Assembly (NCBI GenBank): GCA_024280155.1
Contig: JAJRQQ010000015.1
Coordinates: forward strand, 52,883-116,882
Origin: Bacteroidota bacterium
GTDB lineage: Bacteria; Bacteroidota; Bacteroidia; Flavobacteriales_D; Crocinitomicaceae
Reading direction: 5' to 3'
Length of the DNA stretch: 64,000 bases
Positions 36,898 through 45,346 of the stretch are shown piece by piece. The notes under the pieces were generated by a model that was not told where the DNA came from, made no database searches, and saw only the letters and a program-made list of their open reading frames with translations. The position numbers were made by a program, and so were the translations under genes. Positions within the stretch are counted from its first letter, which is position 1. Each line of letters starts with the position of its first letter.

Positions 36898-36911
36898 CAC
36901 CCCCACGGGTG
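36898..36911. other. Short hairpin in the tRNA-tuf spacer
   Basis: CACCC / GGGTG with a CCAC loop, flanked on the minus strand by TTTTT before and ATTTTTG after. It could be an RNA-processing stem or weak terminator in the tuf leader. Support is limited to base pairing. Confidence 0.3.
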
Positions 36912-36936
36912 AAAAAGTTTTAAATCTTTTTAATCG

Positions 36937-37008
36937 AGCCAATGACGAGATTTGAACTCGTGACCTCTTCCTTACCAAGGAAGTACTCTACCCCTGAGCT
37001 ACATCGGC
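36937..37008 (-). tRNA. tRNA-Thr (GGT)
   Basis: 72 bases. Acceptor GCCGATG/CATTGGC with one G-T pair, anticodon loop TTGGTAA giving GGT, T-arm GAGTTCAAATCTC, discriminator T. The CCA end is not encoded. Confidence 0.95.
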
Positions 37009-37030
37009 ACAAAATACTTTCAAAAAATTG

Positions 37031-37103
37031 AGCGGGAGACGAGACTCGAACTCGCGACCCTCAGCTTGGAAGGCTGACGCTCTACCAACTGAGCTACTCC
37101 CGC
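37031..37103 (-). tRNA. tRNA-Gly (TCC)
   Basis: 73 bases. Acceptor GCGGGAG/CTCCCGC, anticodon stem GTCAG/CTGA with loop CTTCCAA giving TCC, T-arm GAGTTCGAGTCTC, discriminator T. The CCA end is not encoded. Confidence 0.96.
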
Positions 37104-37136
37104 TTATAAAAACAAAACTATTAAAATATTGGTATG

Positions 37137-37218
<82 letters not shown>

Positions 37219-37224
37219 ATTTTG

Positions 37225-37298
37225 AGCCGATGGAGGGACTCGAACCCCCGACCTGCTGATTACAAATCAGCTGCTCTAGCCAGCTGAGCTACATCGGC
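37225..37298 (-). tRNA. tRNA-Thr (TGT)
   Basis: 74 bases. Acceptor GCCGATG/CATCGGC, anticodon stem CTGAT/ATCAG with loop TTTGTAA giving TGT, T-arm GGGTTCGAGTCCC, discriminator T. It is the first of four closely spaced tRNAs leading to tuf; the CCA end is not encoded. Confidence 0.96.
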
Positions 37299-37415
37299 AC
37301 ATTTAATAGTTTTCAATATTTGAAAGAACTTTAAAAAAGTTACCCGCTTTTCACAACGGGAGTGCAAATTTATGAAACTTTTCTTTATAACTGCAAGTTT
37401 TTTTATGTTTTTTTT

Positions 37416-37444
37416 TAAAAAAAATGGGCTATCCTAAATAGCCC
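37416..37444 (-). terminator. Intrinsic terminator after hpf
   Basis: Stem GGGCTAT / ATAGCCC (37426-37432 and 37438-37444) with loop CCTAA; on the minus strand it is followed by TTTTTTTT. It ends the rpsU-xerC-hpf transcript 27 bases after the hpf stop. Confidence 0.8.
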
Positions 37445-37470
37445 ACTCTAAACACCTTATAAGCAAACAT

Positions 37471-37764
37471 TTAAGCATGCTTACTTTTATGCTTCTCAAC
37501 TTGTTTTTTTAATGCAGCAACTGCTAAATCGGTCGCTTCTTCAAAACTTTTACATTGCTTCTTAGCAAAAAGTTCATTCCCCGGTAAAAGAATTTTAACT
37601 TCAGCTATCTTATTTTCATTGGATTCACTTTTATCAATCCTTAAATAAACTTCACTTGCGATGATGTGATCATAAATTTTCTCTAATTTCTTCACTTTCT
37701 CTTTGATGTACTCTACTAGTTTCTCGTCTGCTGAGAAATGAACTGTGTTTACTTTAAAATCCAT
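37471..37764 (-). CDS. hpf: Ribosome hibernation promoting factor, short form
   Basis: 97 residues from the ATG at 37764 (MDFKVNTVHFSADEKLVEYI); the frame continues six codons upstream into xerC, which is less likely used. The fold pattern beta-alpha-beta-beta-beta-alpha with IIASEVYLRIDKSESNENKIAEVKILLPGNELFAKKQC fits HPF/RaiA. It binds idle ribosomes in the A/P-site region. The C-terminal dimerisation domain of long HPF is absent. The gene start is five bases before the xerC stop, so translation is coupled. Confidence 0.9.
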   Translation of the reverse strand: MDFKVNTVHFSADEKLVEYIKEKVKKLEKIYDHIIASEVYLRIDKSESNENKIAEVKILLPGNELFAKKQCKSFEEATDLAVAALKKQVEKHKSKHA

Positions 37765-37768
37765 ACGT

Positions 37769-38644
37769 TTACTTTTTAGCACCCCTTGGATGGGATTGTG
37801 AATAAATATTTGTTAACTGCGAAAATGAATTATGTGTATAAACCTGCGTTGCTGATAAATTAGAATGCCCTAGTAATTCTTTCAAAACCTCTAAACCAGC
37901 ACCACTATTTAACATGTGAGTTGCAAATGTATGCCTTAATACATGAGGACTCTTAACACTTAATTCAGTTGCCCTACTAAGGTAGTTATTTATTTTCCGA
38001 TAGACAAACTTAGGGTAAATTTTTTTACCATTATCAAGCACCAGTAAGAATTCATTTTTAAAATTAAGATCTTTTTTTAAGCTTCGGTATCTTTTAATCA
38101 GTTGAGACAACTTCTTTGTAATGGGAATAATTCTTTCTTTGTTTCTTTTTCCCAAAACTTTCACACTACCTTCTTGAACATTCACTTCAAGAATACCAAT
38201 CAACTCTGACGACCTGACTCCCATTTGATACAAAAGCTCAAACATTAAACGATCTCTTACACCTTCAAAAGACTCATCAAACAAGGGGTTTAAATTATCT
38301 TCTGCCACTTCTTCTACACGTGCAAAAGACGGAGGACTTACAGACAATTTAGGTAATCGGATTAACTGCGCAGGATTACTTTCAATCTCACCATTTCTCT
38401 GTAGCCATTTATAAAATGTCCTAATAGATGCTATTTTTCGGTGCACCGATTTTGTTTTGTAATCGTTTTCCAATAAATCAATCATCCAAGATCGAATCAG
38501 GTTCAATTGAACTTCTTTTATCTCATCTTGGTTGTTCACGTCAATAAAACGAAAAAATTGTTCTAGGTCAGTTTTGTAAGCTACACAAGTGTGCTCTGAA
38601 TATCTTTTTTCAGATCGTAAAAAACTCAGAAAACCATCAAGCAT
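37769..38644 (-). CDS. xerC: Tyrosine recombinase XerC/XerD family
   Basis: 291 residues from the ATG at 38644. The N-terminal SAM-like domain (FLSFLRSEKRYSEHTCVAYKTDLEQFFRF) binds core DNA. The catalytic set is visible: Arg in MGVRSSELIG, His-x-x-Arg in HVLRHTFATHML, His in LLGHSNLSATQ and the Tyr of VYTH. In the order rpsU-xerC-hpf it should act in chromosome dimer resolution at dif, not as a phage integrase. The start codon lies directly behind the T run of the rpsU terminator; a frame five codons longer begins inside that hairpin. Confidence 0.88.
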   Translation of the reverse strand: MLDGFLSFLRSEKRYSEHTCVAYKTDLEQFFRFIDVNNQDEIKEVQLNLIRSWMIDLLENDYKTKSVHRKIASIRTFYKWLQRNGEIESNPAQLIRLPKLSVSPPSFARVEEVAEDNLNPLFDESFEGVRDRLMFELLYQMGVRSSELIGILEVNVQEGSVKVLGKRNKERIIPITKKLSQLIKRYRSLKKDLNFKNEFLLVLDNGKKIYPKFVYRKINNYLSRATELSVKSPHVLRHTFATHMLNSGAGLEVLKELLGHSNLSATQVYTHNSFSQLTNIYSQSHPRGAKK

Positions 38645-38669
38645 AAAAAAAGGAGCCATAAGCTCCTTT
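38645..38669 (-). terminator. Intrinsic terminator after rpsU
   Basis: Stem AAAGGAGC / GCTCCTTT (38649-38656 and 38662-38669) with a five-base loop, followed on the minus strand by TTTTTTT. It lies between rpsU and xerC and abuts the xerC ATG, so xerC expression may depend on readthrough. Confidence 0.75.
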
Positions 38670-38696
38670 AACGTTTTTTAAAACAAAAAGTTTCAA

Positions 38697-38888
38697 TTAA
38701 ATCTCTGCAGATTCCATTCTTTGCTTGTAAGCAGCGTGGATTCTTCCTTGACGATTCAAAACTGACGGCTTAACGAATTCTTTTCTTGCACGAAGCTCTC
38801 TCATAACTTTTGTTCTATCGAATTTCTTTTTATAGCGTTTTATTGCTCTATCGATGTTTTCGCCTTCTTTAACTGGGATAATTAACAT
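38697..38888 (-). CDS. rpsU: Ribosomal protein S21
   Basis: 63 residues, basic, with the S21 outline: MLIIPVKEGENIDRAIKRYKKKFDRTKVMRELRARKEFVKPS then a positively charged helix. In Bacteroidota S21 sits near the 16S rRNA 3' end and helps sequester the anti-Shine-Dalgarno sequence, in line with the scarce SD sites in this window. It has its own promoter and an intrinsic terminator. Confidence 0.95.
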   Translation of the reverse strand: MLIIPVKEGENIDRAIKRYKKKFDRTKVMRELRARKEFVKPSVLNRQGRIHAAYKQRMESAEI

Positions 38889-38931
38889 ATCTATCTATTT
38901 ATTTTATTCTTTTATTTCAAATATCGGACGG

Positions 38932-38961
38932 CAAAGATACAACTTTAAACCTAATTCCAAA
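38932..38961 (-). promoter_or_regulatory. Promoter of rpsU
   Basis: On the minus strand TTTG (38958-38961) and TATCTTTG (38932-38939) are 18 bases apart and match the Bacteroidota consensus. The predicted start is near 38925, giving a leader of about 37 bases. The -33 element lies just before the stop codon region of the acyl-CoA dehydrogenase gene. Confidence 0.6.
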
Positions 38962-38964
38962 ACT

Positions 38965-40104
38965 TTATTTTAAAATTTCTCTAGAAATAACGACTTTTTG
39001 TATTTCAGACGTCCCTTCTCCTATTGTCATAAGCTTTGCGTCTCGTAAAAACTTCTCTGCAGGATATTCTTTCGTATATCCATAACCTCCCATAATTTGC
39101 ACTGCTTCATTGCCACATTTTACCGCCACCTCACTAGCAAAATACTTAGCAAAAGCACCTTGTTTGGTCATCTTTTGTTTCGTGTTCTTTAAATACGCCG
39201 CCTGAAAGGTAAGTAACTCTGCCGCTTCAACTTCAGTTGCCATATCTGCAAGTTTAAAAGAGATTCCTTGAAACTGGGCAATAGGTTTACCAAACTGTTC
39301 TCTTTCTTTTGCATACTTAATAGAAGCTTCATAAGCCCCTCGAGCAACTCCGCAACTTAACGCAGCAATCGAAATTCTTCCTCCGTCTAAGATTTGCATC
39401 GCTTGAGCAAAACCTTCTCCTACACCTCCAATTACATTTTCTTGTGGAACCCTAACATTATCAAAAATTAATTCTGCAGTTTCACTAGCTCTAACACCTA
39501 GTTTGTCTTTAATTTTAACAGCAGAAAAACCTGGCGTACCTTTCTCAACGATAAAAGCAGTTATTCCTTTACTATCGAGAAGCTCTCCTGTTCTCACCAA
39601 AACAACTGAGACATCCCCAGACAAACCATGCGTTATCCAATTTTTTGCACCATTGATGACCCAATCATTACCATCTTTCACTGCAGTTGTTTTCATTCTC
39701 ATTGCATCTGAACCAGTGTTAGGCTCAGTTAAACCCCAAGCTCCAATAAATTCTCCTGAAGACAATTTTGGCAAAAAACGTTTTTTTTGTTCTTCAGAAC
39801 CGTGGTAATAAATATGACCTGTACATAAAGAATTATGAGCAGCAACACTCAAACCAATACCTCCACAAACTTTTCCTAATTCCATCAACGCAGTAGCGTA
39901 TTCATCGTAAGAAAAACCACTTCCTCCATATTCTTCGGGGATATAAATTCCTAAGAGACCTAACTCACCCATTTTTTTCATTGTTTCAATAGGGAAATAC
40001 TCATCTGCATCCCATTGATTCATGTAGGGTCTTATTTCTTTTTCTGCAAAATCACGCACCATTTGCGCAATCATTTTTTGGTTTTCATTTCTTTCGAAAT
40101 TCAT
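38965..40104 (-). CDS. Acyl-CoA dehydrogenase
   Basis: 379 residues, the usual length for short/medium-chain FAD enzymes. The signature GAWGLTEPNTGSDAMRMKT and GYTKEYPAEKFLRDAKL are present, and the catalytic Glu lies in TIGEGTSEIQ near the C-terminus. It oxidises an acyl-CoA to the trans-2-enoyl-CoA and passes electrons to ETF. Whether the substrate is a straight-chain or a branched amino-acid-derived CoA cannot be told. It ends 76 bases before rpsU and is preceded by apt. Confidence 0.93.
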   Translation of the reverse strand: MNFERNENQKMIAQMVRDFAEKEIRPYMNQWDADEYFPIETMKKMGELGLLGIYIPEEYGGSGFSYDEYATALMELGKVCGGIGLSVAAHNSLCTGHIYYHGSEEQKKRFLPKLSSGEFIGAWGLTEPNTGSDAMRMKTTAVKDGNDWVINGAKNWITHGLSGDVSVVLVRTGELLDSKGITAFIVEKGTPGFSAVKIKDKLGVRASETAELIFDNVRVPQENVIGGVGEGFAQAMQILDGGRISIAALSCGVARGAYEASIKYAKEREQFGKPIAQFQGISFKLADMATEVEAAELLTFQAAYLKNTKQKMTKQGAFAKYFASEVAVKCGNEAVQIMGGYGYTKEYPAEKFLRDAKLMTIGEGTSEIQKVVISREILK

Positions 40105-40130
40105 ATTTGATTGATTTTTTGAGTAACAGG

Positions 40131-40661
40131 TTAATAGGTTACTAAATTAGTAATATTGTTTGAGAAAAGCTTAATCTTCTCTTCACCATTAAGGAAGTCT
40201 AGAGAAACGAGGAAATTAAAACCAACAACTTCCCCACCCGATTTCTCGATGAGAATAGCTGCAGCTTCAGCTGAACCTCCAGTTGCCAATAAGTCATCGT
40301 GAATTAACACACGATGTTTATGACCCACTGCATCTGTATGCATTTCAATTGTAGCACTGCCATATTCAAGATCATAGTCATGACTTATTTTATCGTAAGG
40401 TAGTTTTCCTTTTTTACGAATAAGAACAAAAGGAATTCCTAATTTCATCGCAAGAGGATATCCAAATAAGAACCCTCGACTTTCGATTCCTGCAACAGCA
40501 TCTAAATTTTGATCCTTATAAATTTCAAACAAATGGTCAACTACCTCATTCGACAATTCTGGATCCATCATTATCGGTGTGATATCCTTAAAAACAATAC
40601 CCTTTTTCGGGAAATCGACAACATCTCTGATTGATTTTCTTAATTTTTGTTCAACTGACAT
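40131..40661 (-). CDS. apt: Adenine phosphoribosyltransferase
   Basis: 176 residues. The PRPP-binding motif is VLIHDDLLATGGSAEAAAIL, preceded by AGIESRGFLFG and FVLIRKKGKLPYDK, which are specific for Apt. It salvages adenine to AMP in the cytoplasm. The ATG shares one base with the stop codon region of the upstream HhH gene, so translation is coupled. Motif Asp-Asp is intact. Confidence 0.95.
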   Translation of the reverse strand: MSVEQKLRKSIRDVVDFPKKGIVFKDITPIMMDPELSNEVVDHLFEIYKDQNLDAVAGIESRGFLFGYPLAMKLGIPFVLIRKKGKLPYDKISHDYDLEYGSATIEMHTDAVGHKHRVLIHDDLLATGGSAEAAAILIEKSGGEVVGFNFLVSLDFLNGEEKIKLFSNNITNLVTY

Positions 40662-41530
40662 TATAATTCTATATATGGTACTAATTTTATGTATAATTCT
40701 TGATCTATGAGTTTTGATTCTTGAATCTCTATCACTTCATCATACTCCCCTCTCATTTCTCTCATTTTCACAATAGAGTTTGCGACTTTATAAGAAATAT
40801 ATGGATGTTTTTTCAATTCATCGATCGTTGCTAAGTTAACGTTAATTTTATGAATAACGGTCTTGTCTACGAAAACAAATTTCTGAATTTCATCGTATTT
40901 AATTTGGTCGAATTTCCATATCTCAAGTAATTGCATTTTATTTGAAAAGCCACCTAACTCAGACCTTCTTTTAATAATATTCTTAGCGAAGAATGGTCCA
41001 ATACCAGGAATTGTTTCTAACTCTTCTTGAGTCGCTTGATTTAATTCGATTTCTGTAAAGTCAATTTTAACCTTATTTTGTTTAGAGTTTTCTGTTTTTG
41101 AATAGTCATTTTTGGCACTAGGATACATCATCGAATCAGCAATCAAATTATAAAGCTCATCAGGTAGAACGTATATTTTCTTTAAATCTTCATTTGATTT
41201 CAAGCCTCTTTTTGCAAAGCGAAGTAAAGATGTTGATTGTTTATCAGACAATCCTAAATTCATCCAATCTTCTTTTGTTAAAAGATTTGGGTCAATTTTT
41301 TCTAACACTCTTTTATAAGATTTTTTTTTCTTCGTGTATTTCTTTTTCTTTTTTTTATACCTTTTACTTTTCTCGACAAGTTCTTTATCAGATTCTAGTA
41401 ATTGTTGATGTGAAATTTTAAAAACAGAAGTTTTCTCAAAAGCATTGAGGATTCTTGGTGTATAAGACACAATCAATAAGAGTATCAAAACGATAAAAAA
41501 ACCTCTTTTATTTCGTTTAGAAATAGACAT
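40661..41530 (-). CDS. Helix-hairpin-helix (ComEA-like) membrane-anchored protein
   Basis: 289 residues. An N-terminal membrane anchor (about 10-26, FFIVLILLLIVSYTP) is followed by a highly basic lysine stretch (residues 56-72) and two or three helix-hairpin-helix motifs: NQATQEELETIPGIGPFFAKNIIKRRSELGG and NLATIDELKKHPYISYKVANSIVKMR. ComEA-like proteins bind double-stranded DNA during uptake, but in Bacteroidota similar proteins are common in species not known to be competent, so the function stays open. It lies one base after the AGCS symporter and overlaps apt. Confidence 0.82.
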   Translation of the reverse strand: MSISKRNKRGFFIVLILLLIVSYTPRILNAFEKTSVFKISHQQLLESDKELVEKSKRYKKKKKKYTKKKKSYKRVLEKIDPNLLTKEDWMNLGLSDKQSTSLLRFAKRGLKSNEDLKKIYVLPDELYNLIADSMMYPSAKNDYSKTENSKQNKVKIDFTEIELNQATQEELETIPGIGPFFAKNIIKRRSELGGFSNKMQLLEIWKFDQIKYDEIQKFVFVDKTVIHKINVNLATIDELKKHPYISYKVANSIVKMREMRGEYDEVIEIQESKLIDQELYIKLVPYIEL

Positions 41531-41531
41531 T

Positions 41532-43115
41532 CTATTTAGACCCTTTGATTACAGAAAGATATCTTACCAACTCTTCCTTTACCTTGGGAGCTAGAATAAT
41601 CAACCCAATCACATTCGGAAAAACCATTGCAAAAATCATTGCATCTGAAAACTTAATGACAGAACCAAGACTCACAGACGAGCCAATCACAACAAAAACA
41701 ACAAAAAGCCCCTTGTAAATCAAATCAGACATTTTACTCTTTCCAAACAAAAATTTCCACGCTTGCAAACCGTAATAAGACCAGGAAAGCATTGTTGAAA
41801 TTGCAAAAAGAATAACCGCTACTGTTAACACAATTGAAAAGTGAGGGATAACAGAATCAAAAGCAGCAGAAGTCAAATCTACTCCTCCTAATATTTCACC
41901 ATTATTCATAATAACATCTTTCGCTGCTGTCAAGTTTCCATAATCGAAAAGACCAAATTTAAGATTTGTAATAATCATCACTAGAGCAGTCATTGTACAA
42001 ATAACAACCGTATCAATAAACGGCTCAAGTAAAGCAACGATCCCTTCACTTGCTGCATACTTTGTTTTTACAGCTGAGTGGGCAATTGCAGCAGAGCCAA
42101 CACCTGCTTCGTTCGAGAATGCTGCTCTCTGAAATCCAACAATTAAAACTCCAATAAACCCGCCGATTCCAGCATCAAAATTAAACGCACCACTAAAAAT
42201 TAGGCCAAATGAATCATCAATCAATGAGAAATTCATCCCTAGAATAATTAAGGCCGCTAGGACATATATAACAGCCATGATTGGAACAACCTTCTCCGTT
42301 ACTGCGCCAATCTTCTTAATTCCTCCAATAATAACAATCCCAACAATAATTGCAACTACTACTCCGAAAATAACGCTTGCCATTGGAGAATCTAAACCTA
42401 GTATTTTAGTAAACTGAGATGCCGCTTGATTGGCTTGGAACATATTTCCACCACCAAAAGATCCTCCAACGGCCATAATCGCGAAGAATATTGCAAAAAA
42501 CTTACCTAACTTTGCTAAACCTTTCTCTTTTAATCCTTTTGACAAATAATACATCGGACCACCATGCACTGTTCCGTCAGCGTCAATATCACGGTACTTG
42601 ACTCCTAATGTACATTCTGCAAATTTGGAAGCCATGCCGATAAAACCTGCAACAATCATCCAGAAAGTAGCACCGGGTCCACCGATTGCAATTGCAATTG
42701 CTACACCAGCAATATTCCCTAATCCGACTGTAGCTGACAAGGCTGCTGTTAATGCTTGAAAATGTGTCACCTCACCTTCTGCACCTTCAATCTTAATGGT
42801 GTCAGGTAAATCTCCATTTACCATATTTACATCATCTTTATCTTCAAAAGCAGCGTGGTGATCAAGGTGGTCATATTTCCCGCCAACAATCTTGATTGCA
42901 GTACCAAAAAGTCGAATGTTTGGAAACTTAAAATAAAACGTAAAGAAAAGGGCTCCAAGAATTAAAACGATTAATACAATTGGAATATCAATTCCAATAA
43001 TTTTTATTGGAAAGAAAATAACACTGTCAAAATAATCTGCAATATTTTTTTCTTTTTCTTGCGCAAAAGTTAACAGGGGTGAAATAACAGCAAGTATTGA
43101 AAGTGTAATCTTCAT
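41532..43115 (-). CDS. Sodium:alanine/glycine symporter (AGCS family)
   Basis: 527 residues and about 11 transmembrane segments. The AGCS signature is [29 protein letters not shown], followed by [16 protein letters not shown] and [23 protein letters not shown]. It imports alanine or glycine with Na+. The N-terminus has a signal-like hydrophobic stretch (1-18, LLTFAQ) and an extra acidic loop of about 30 residues ([15 protein letters not shown]), seen in marine Bacteroidota forms. A TATATTTG -7 element is visible on the minus strand at 43150-43157. Confidence 0.9.
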   Translation of the reverse strand: MKITLSILAVISPLLTFAQEKEKNIADYFDSVIFFPIKIIGIDIPIVLIVLILGALFFTFYFKFPNIRLFGTAIKIVGGKYDHLDHHAAFEDKDDVNMVNGDLPDTIKIEGAEGEVTHFQALTAALSATVGLGNIAGVAIAIAIGGPGATFWMIVAGFIGMASKFAECTLGVKYRDIDADGTVHGGPMYYLSKGLKEKGLAKLGKFFAIFFAIMAVGGSFGGGNMFQANQAASQFTKILGLDSPMASVIFGVVVAIIVGIVIIGGIKKIGAVTEKVVPIMAVIYVLAALIILGMNFSLIDDSFGLIFSGAFNFDAGIGGFIGVLIVGFQRAAFSNEAGVGSAAIAHSAVKTKYAASEGIVALLEPFIDTVVICTMTALVMIITNLKFGLFDYGNLTAAKDVIMNNGEILGGVDLTSAAFDSVIPHFSIVLTVAVILFAISTMLSWSYYGLQAWKFLFGKSKMSDLIYKGLFVVFVVIGSSVSLGSVIKFSDAMIFAMVFPNVIGLIILAPKVKEELVRYLSVIKGSK

Positions 43116-43202
43116 TGTTTGAATTTGATTTGTAAAATTTCGTAAGGAACAAATATAAGCAAATTTTCATAAAAGCTTAATCACTATAAAACAGCGTAAT
43201 AG

Positions 43203-44087
43203 TCAAAACAGTAAGTCTAAAGTTTCCTCGAGAGTATGAGGTTTATAGTTTATCTTTTCATAAGCTTTCGACAAATCAAAACCCGTTTTTGGTGGACGAT
43301 GTGCAGGTTGATTCAGTGTAGAACTAGAAATCTTATTTACCTTCTCCATAGAGTAGTTGAAATGCTTTGCAATTCGCTCAACGATTTCATAGATAGACAT
43401 CGTTTCAGGCCCAGAGATATGAAAAACACCATTTTCATTATTGAGAATCACCCCTAGACATCCGGCAGCTAGATCATCCGCAAAAGTTGGTGCGCGAAAT
43501 TGATCATCAATAATATTAATTGCATCTCCTTTTTCTATTGCTCCTTTCGCCCACATAATTAAATTTGAACGAGATAAATTCTCCCCAACACCATAAACGA
43601 TAATAGTACGTATGATAGACCACCCAAATTTGGCAGTTTCCATTGTGATTTGTTCACTTTTCACTTTTGAACGAGCATATTCACTCAACGGATTCACTTC
43701 GTCATTCTCAGAATAATTTCCTTTTGTGCCATCGAAAACAAAATCGGTGGAAATAAATTGGAAGTGCGCTTGAACTTCATTCGATGCATCGACTAAATAT
43801 TTTGTTGCCGTAACATTGACCAGTTCACTTTCTTTAGGATTCAACTCGCAGAAATCTACATTGGTTATTGCAGCTGTATGAACAACATGTGTTGGTTTTT
43901 CTTTTACAATAAGAACACTTACATCTTCATTGTTTGTAATATCGAGTTCACAATAATTATCCGCTGGACATTTCGAATTTCTATTTCCGCCTTTAGAGGT
44001 TGCAATAAACTCAATTGAATTCTTTAAACAAAAATCAACTATTTTCTGACCCAGTAGCCCGTTAGATCCTGTAATGAATATCTTCAT
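43203..44087 (-). CDS. SDR-family sugar nucleotide reductase (RmlD-like)
   Basis: 294 residues. The Rossmann start is MKIFITGSNGLLGQKIVDF; VVHTAAITNVD, STDFVFDG and YARSKVKSEQ (YxxxK) match the RmlD_sub_bind family, dTDP-4-dehydrorhamnose reductase-like. The chain is typical in length. It is not beside rmlA, rmlB or rmlC; rmlB lies 12 kb away. It may be a stand-alone reductase rather than the rhamnose enzyme. It starts four bases after the K+ channel gene stop. Confidence 0.82.
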   Translation of the reverse strand: MKIFITGSNGLLGQKIVDFCLKNSIEFIATSKGGNRNSKCPADNYCELDITNNEDVSVLIVKEKPTHVVHTAAITNVDFCELNPKESELVNVTATKYLVDASNEVQAHFQFISTDFVFDGTKGNYSENDEVNPLSEYARSKVKSEQITMETAKFGWSIIRTIIVYGVGENLSRSNLIMWAKGAIEKGDAINIIDDQFRAPTFADDLAAGCLGVILNNENGVFHISGPETMSIYEIVERIAKHFNYSMEKVNKISSSTLNQPAHRPPKTGFDLSKAYEKINYKPHTLEETLDLLF

Positions 44088-44091
44088 TTTA

Positions 44092-45111
44092 TTAATGTGA
44101 AATATTATACTTTTTAATTATAAGGCTTATCTGATGTGAGTTCCCAAGTACAAAAACCCTTGACCCTTCACTAACAATTGTATCTCTAGTAGGGTTGACA
44201 ATATACTCACCTTCTTTGTTTTTAAAACCAATAATTGTTACTCCTGTTTCTTTTTTAGACTCTAATTGTTCAATGGTTTTATCTCTCAATGAATCGGGGA
44301 GCTCTTCATAAGAAATTGATTCTACATTGCACCCTTGATCACCCTGTACACGAATCATGTCAATAAACTCCATAACATCAGGATGAGCGATTAAAGACGC
44401 CATGTGAGAACCTCCAATTGAATCGGGCATAATTACATTACTTGCCCCCGCCATCTTCAACTTAGAAACTGCAGACTGATTAGACGCTCGGCTAACAATA
44501 ATCATTTCTTTATTAAATTCTCTGGCAGCAAGAACAACATATATATTCTCAGAATCTTTTGGCAAACAAGTTATAACCGCTTTAGCAGTTTTGACAGATG
44601 CACTTTCTAATACAGAATCGTCTGTACTATCACCATCAATAAAAAAAATATCATCATTCATTCTATCTTCAAGAACATCTTTATTTCTTTCTATCACGAC
44701 AAAATCATTATTATGCGCTTTAAGATCTTCTGCAACTTGGCGTCCCACTCTACCAAACCCACAAATTATCACATGATTTGTCATTTTTTTCAATTCTTTC
44801 ATGGTCTTATATTCTTTTAGATATTTTTTGTATTCCCCACCAATTAGGTAGTTTGTTATTGAAGTAATTGCATAGGCAAATGTACCAAAACTAGAAATAA
44901 TTAAGAAGGATGTAAAAACCTTTCCATAAGCTGACAATTCGTGTACTTCTTGAAACCCTACTGTAGAAATTGTAATTATAGTCATGTAAAAGGAATCTAC
45001 CCAATCCCATTCCTCAATAATTACAAAGCCAACTGTACCACCGAACATGATCAGTAATATGAGTACGAGAAAGTAATATACTTTCGAAAAGATACGATAA
45101 TTGATTAGCAT
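44092..45111 (-). CDS. Potassium channel with RCK domains
   Basis: 339 residues: two transmembrane helices (about 12-31 and 66-90) flank the pore loop MTIITISTVGFQEV, whose selectivity filter TVGFQE differs from the usual TVGYGD. A cytoplasmic RCK/TrkA-N domain follows (VIICGFGRVGRQVAEDLKAHN, with the Gly-rich NAD fold) and a TrkA-C domain ends the chain (GVTIIGFKNKEGEYIVNPTRD). Such channels gate on ligand binding to the RCK ring. The gene has a small PspC gene immediately upstream. Confidence 0.88.
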   Translation of the reverse strand: MLINYRIFSKVYYFLVLILLIMFGGTVGFVIIEEWDWVDSFYMTIITISTVGFQEVHELSAYGKVFTSFLIISSFGTFAYAITSITNYLIGGEYKKYLKEYKTMKELKKMTNHVIICGFGRVGRQVAEDLKAHNNDFVVIERNKDVLEDRMNDDIFFIDGDSTDDSVLESASVKTAKAVITCLPKDSENIYVVLAAREFNKEMIIVSRASNQSAVSKLKMAGASNVIMPDSIGGSHMASLIAHPDVMEFIDMIRVQGDQGCNVESISYEELPDSLRDKTIEQLESKKETGVTIIGFKNKEGEYIVNPTRDTIVSEGSRVFVLGNSHQISLIIKKYNISH

Positions 45112-45114
45112 AAT

Positions 45115-45345
45115 TTATAATTCCCAGATAGTGTTACGTTTCTTTCTTTGTAATTTAAAATAATGCTTATGTTCCAACACCCAAGCCATGATTAAATAAA
45201 TTAGCAAGGGAGAACCTAAGGCTATAAAAGAAGAATAAATGAAACCAATTCTCACCTTAGAGCTGCTAATACCTAATTTTCTTGCCCACCAACCGCAAAC
45301 ACCGAAGGATCTCATTTCAAAAAAGAAAACTACTTTTTGTATCAT
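45115..45345 (-). CDS. PspC-domain membrane protein
   Basis: 76 residues. The FGVCGWWARKLGISSSKVRIGFIYSSFIALGSPLLIYLIMAWVLE core is a PspC domain with one to two membrane segments. PspC proteins help sense envelope stress, but a lone PspC in Bacteroidota need not be part of a Psp system; no pspA/pspB is present. It is three bases before the K+ channel gene and one base after the DUF2851 gene, in one operon. Confidence 0.8.
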   Translation of the reverse strand: MIQKVVFFFEMRSFGVCGWWARKLGISSSKVRIGFIYSSFIALGSPLLIYLIMAWVLEHKHYFKLQRKKRNTIWEL

Positions 45346-45346
45346 A

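Noticed and set aside
37769..38644. Mobile-element integrase
   Set aside because: The rpsU-xerC-hpf context and length fit the housekeeping XerC/D protein; no attachment site or phage genes are close.
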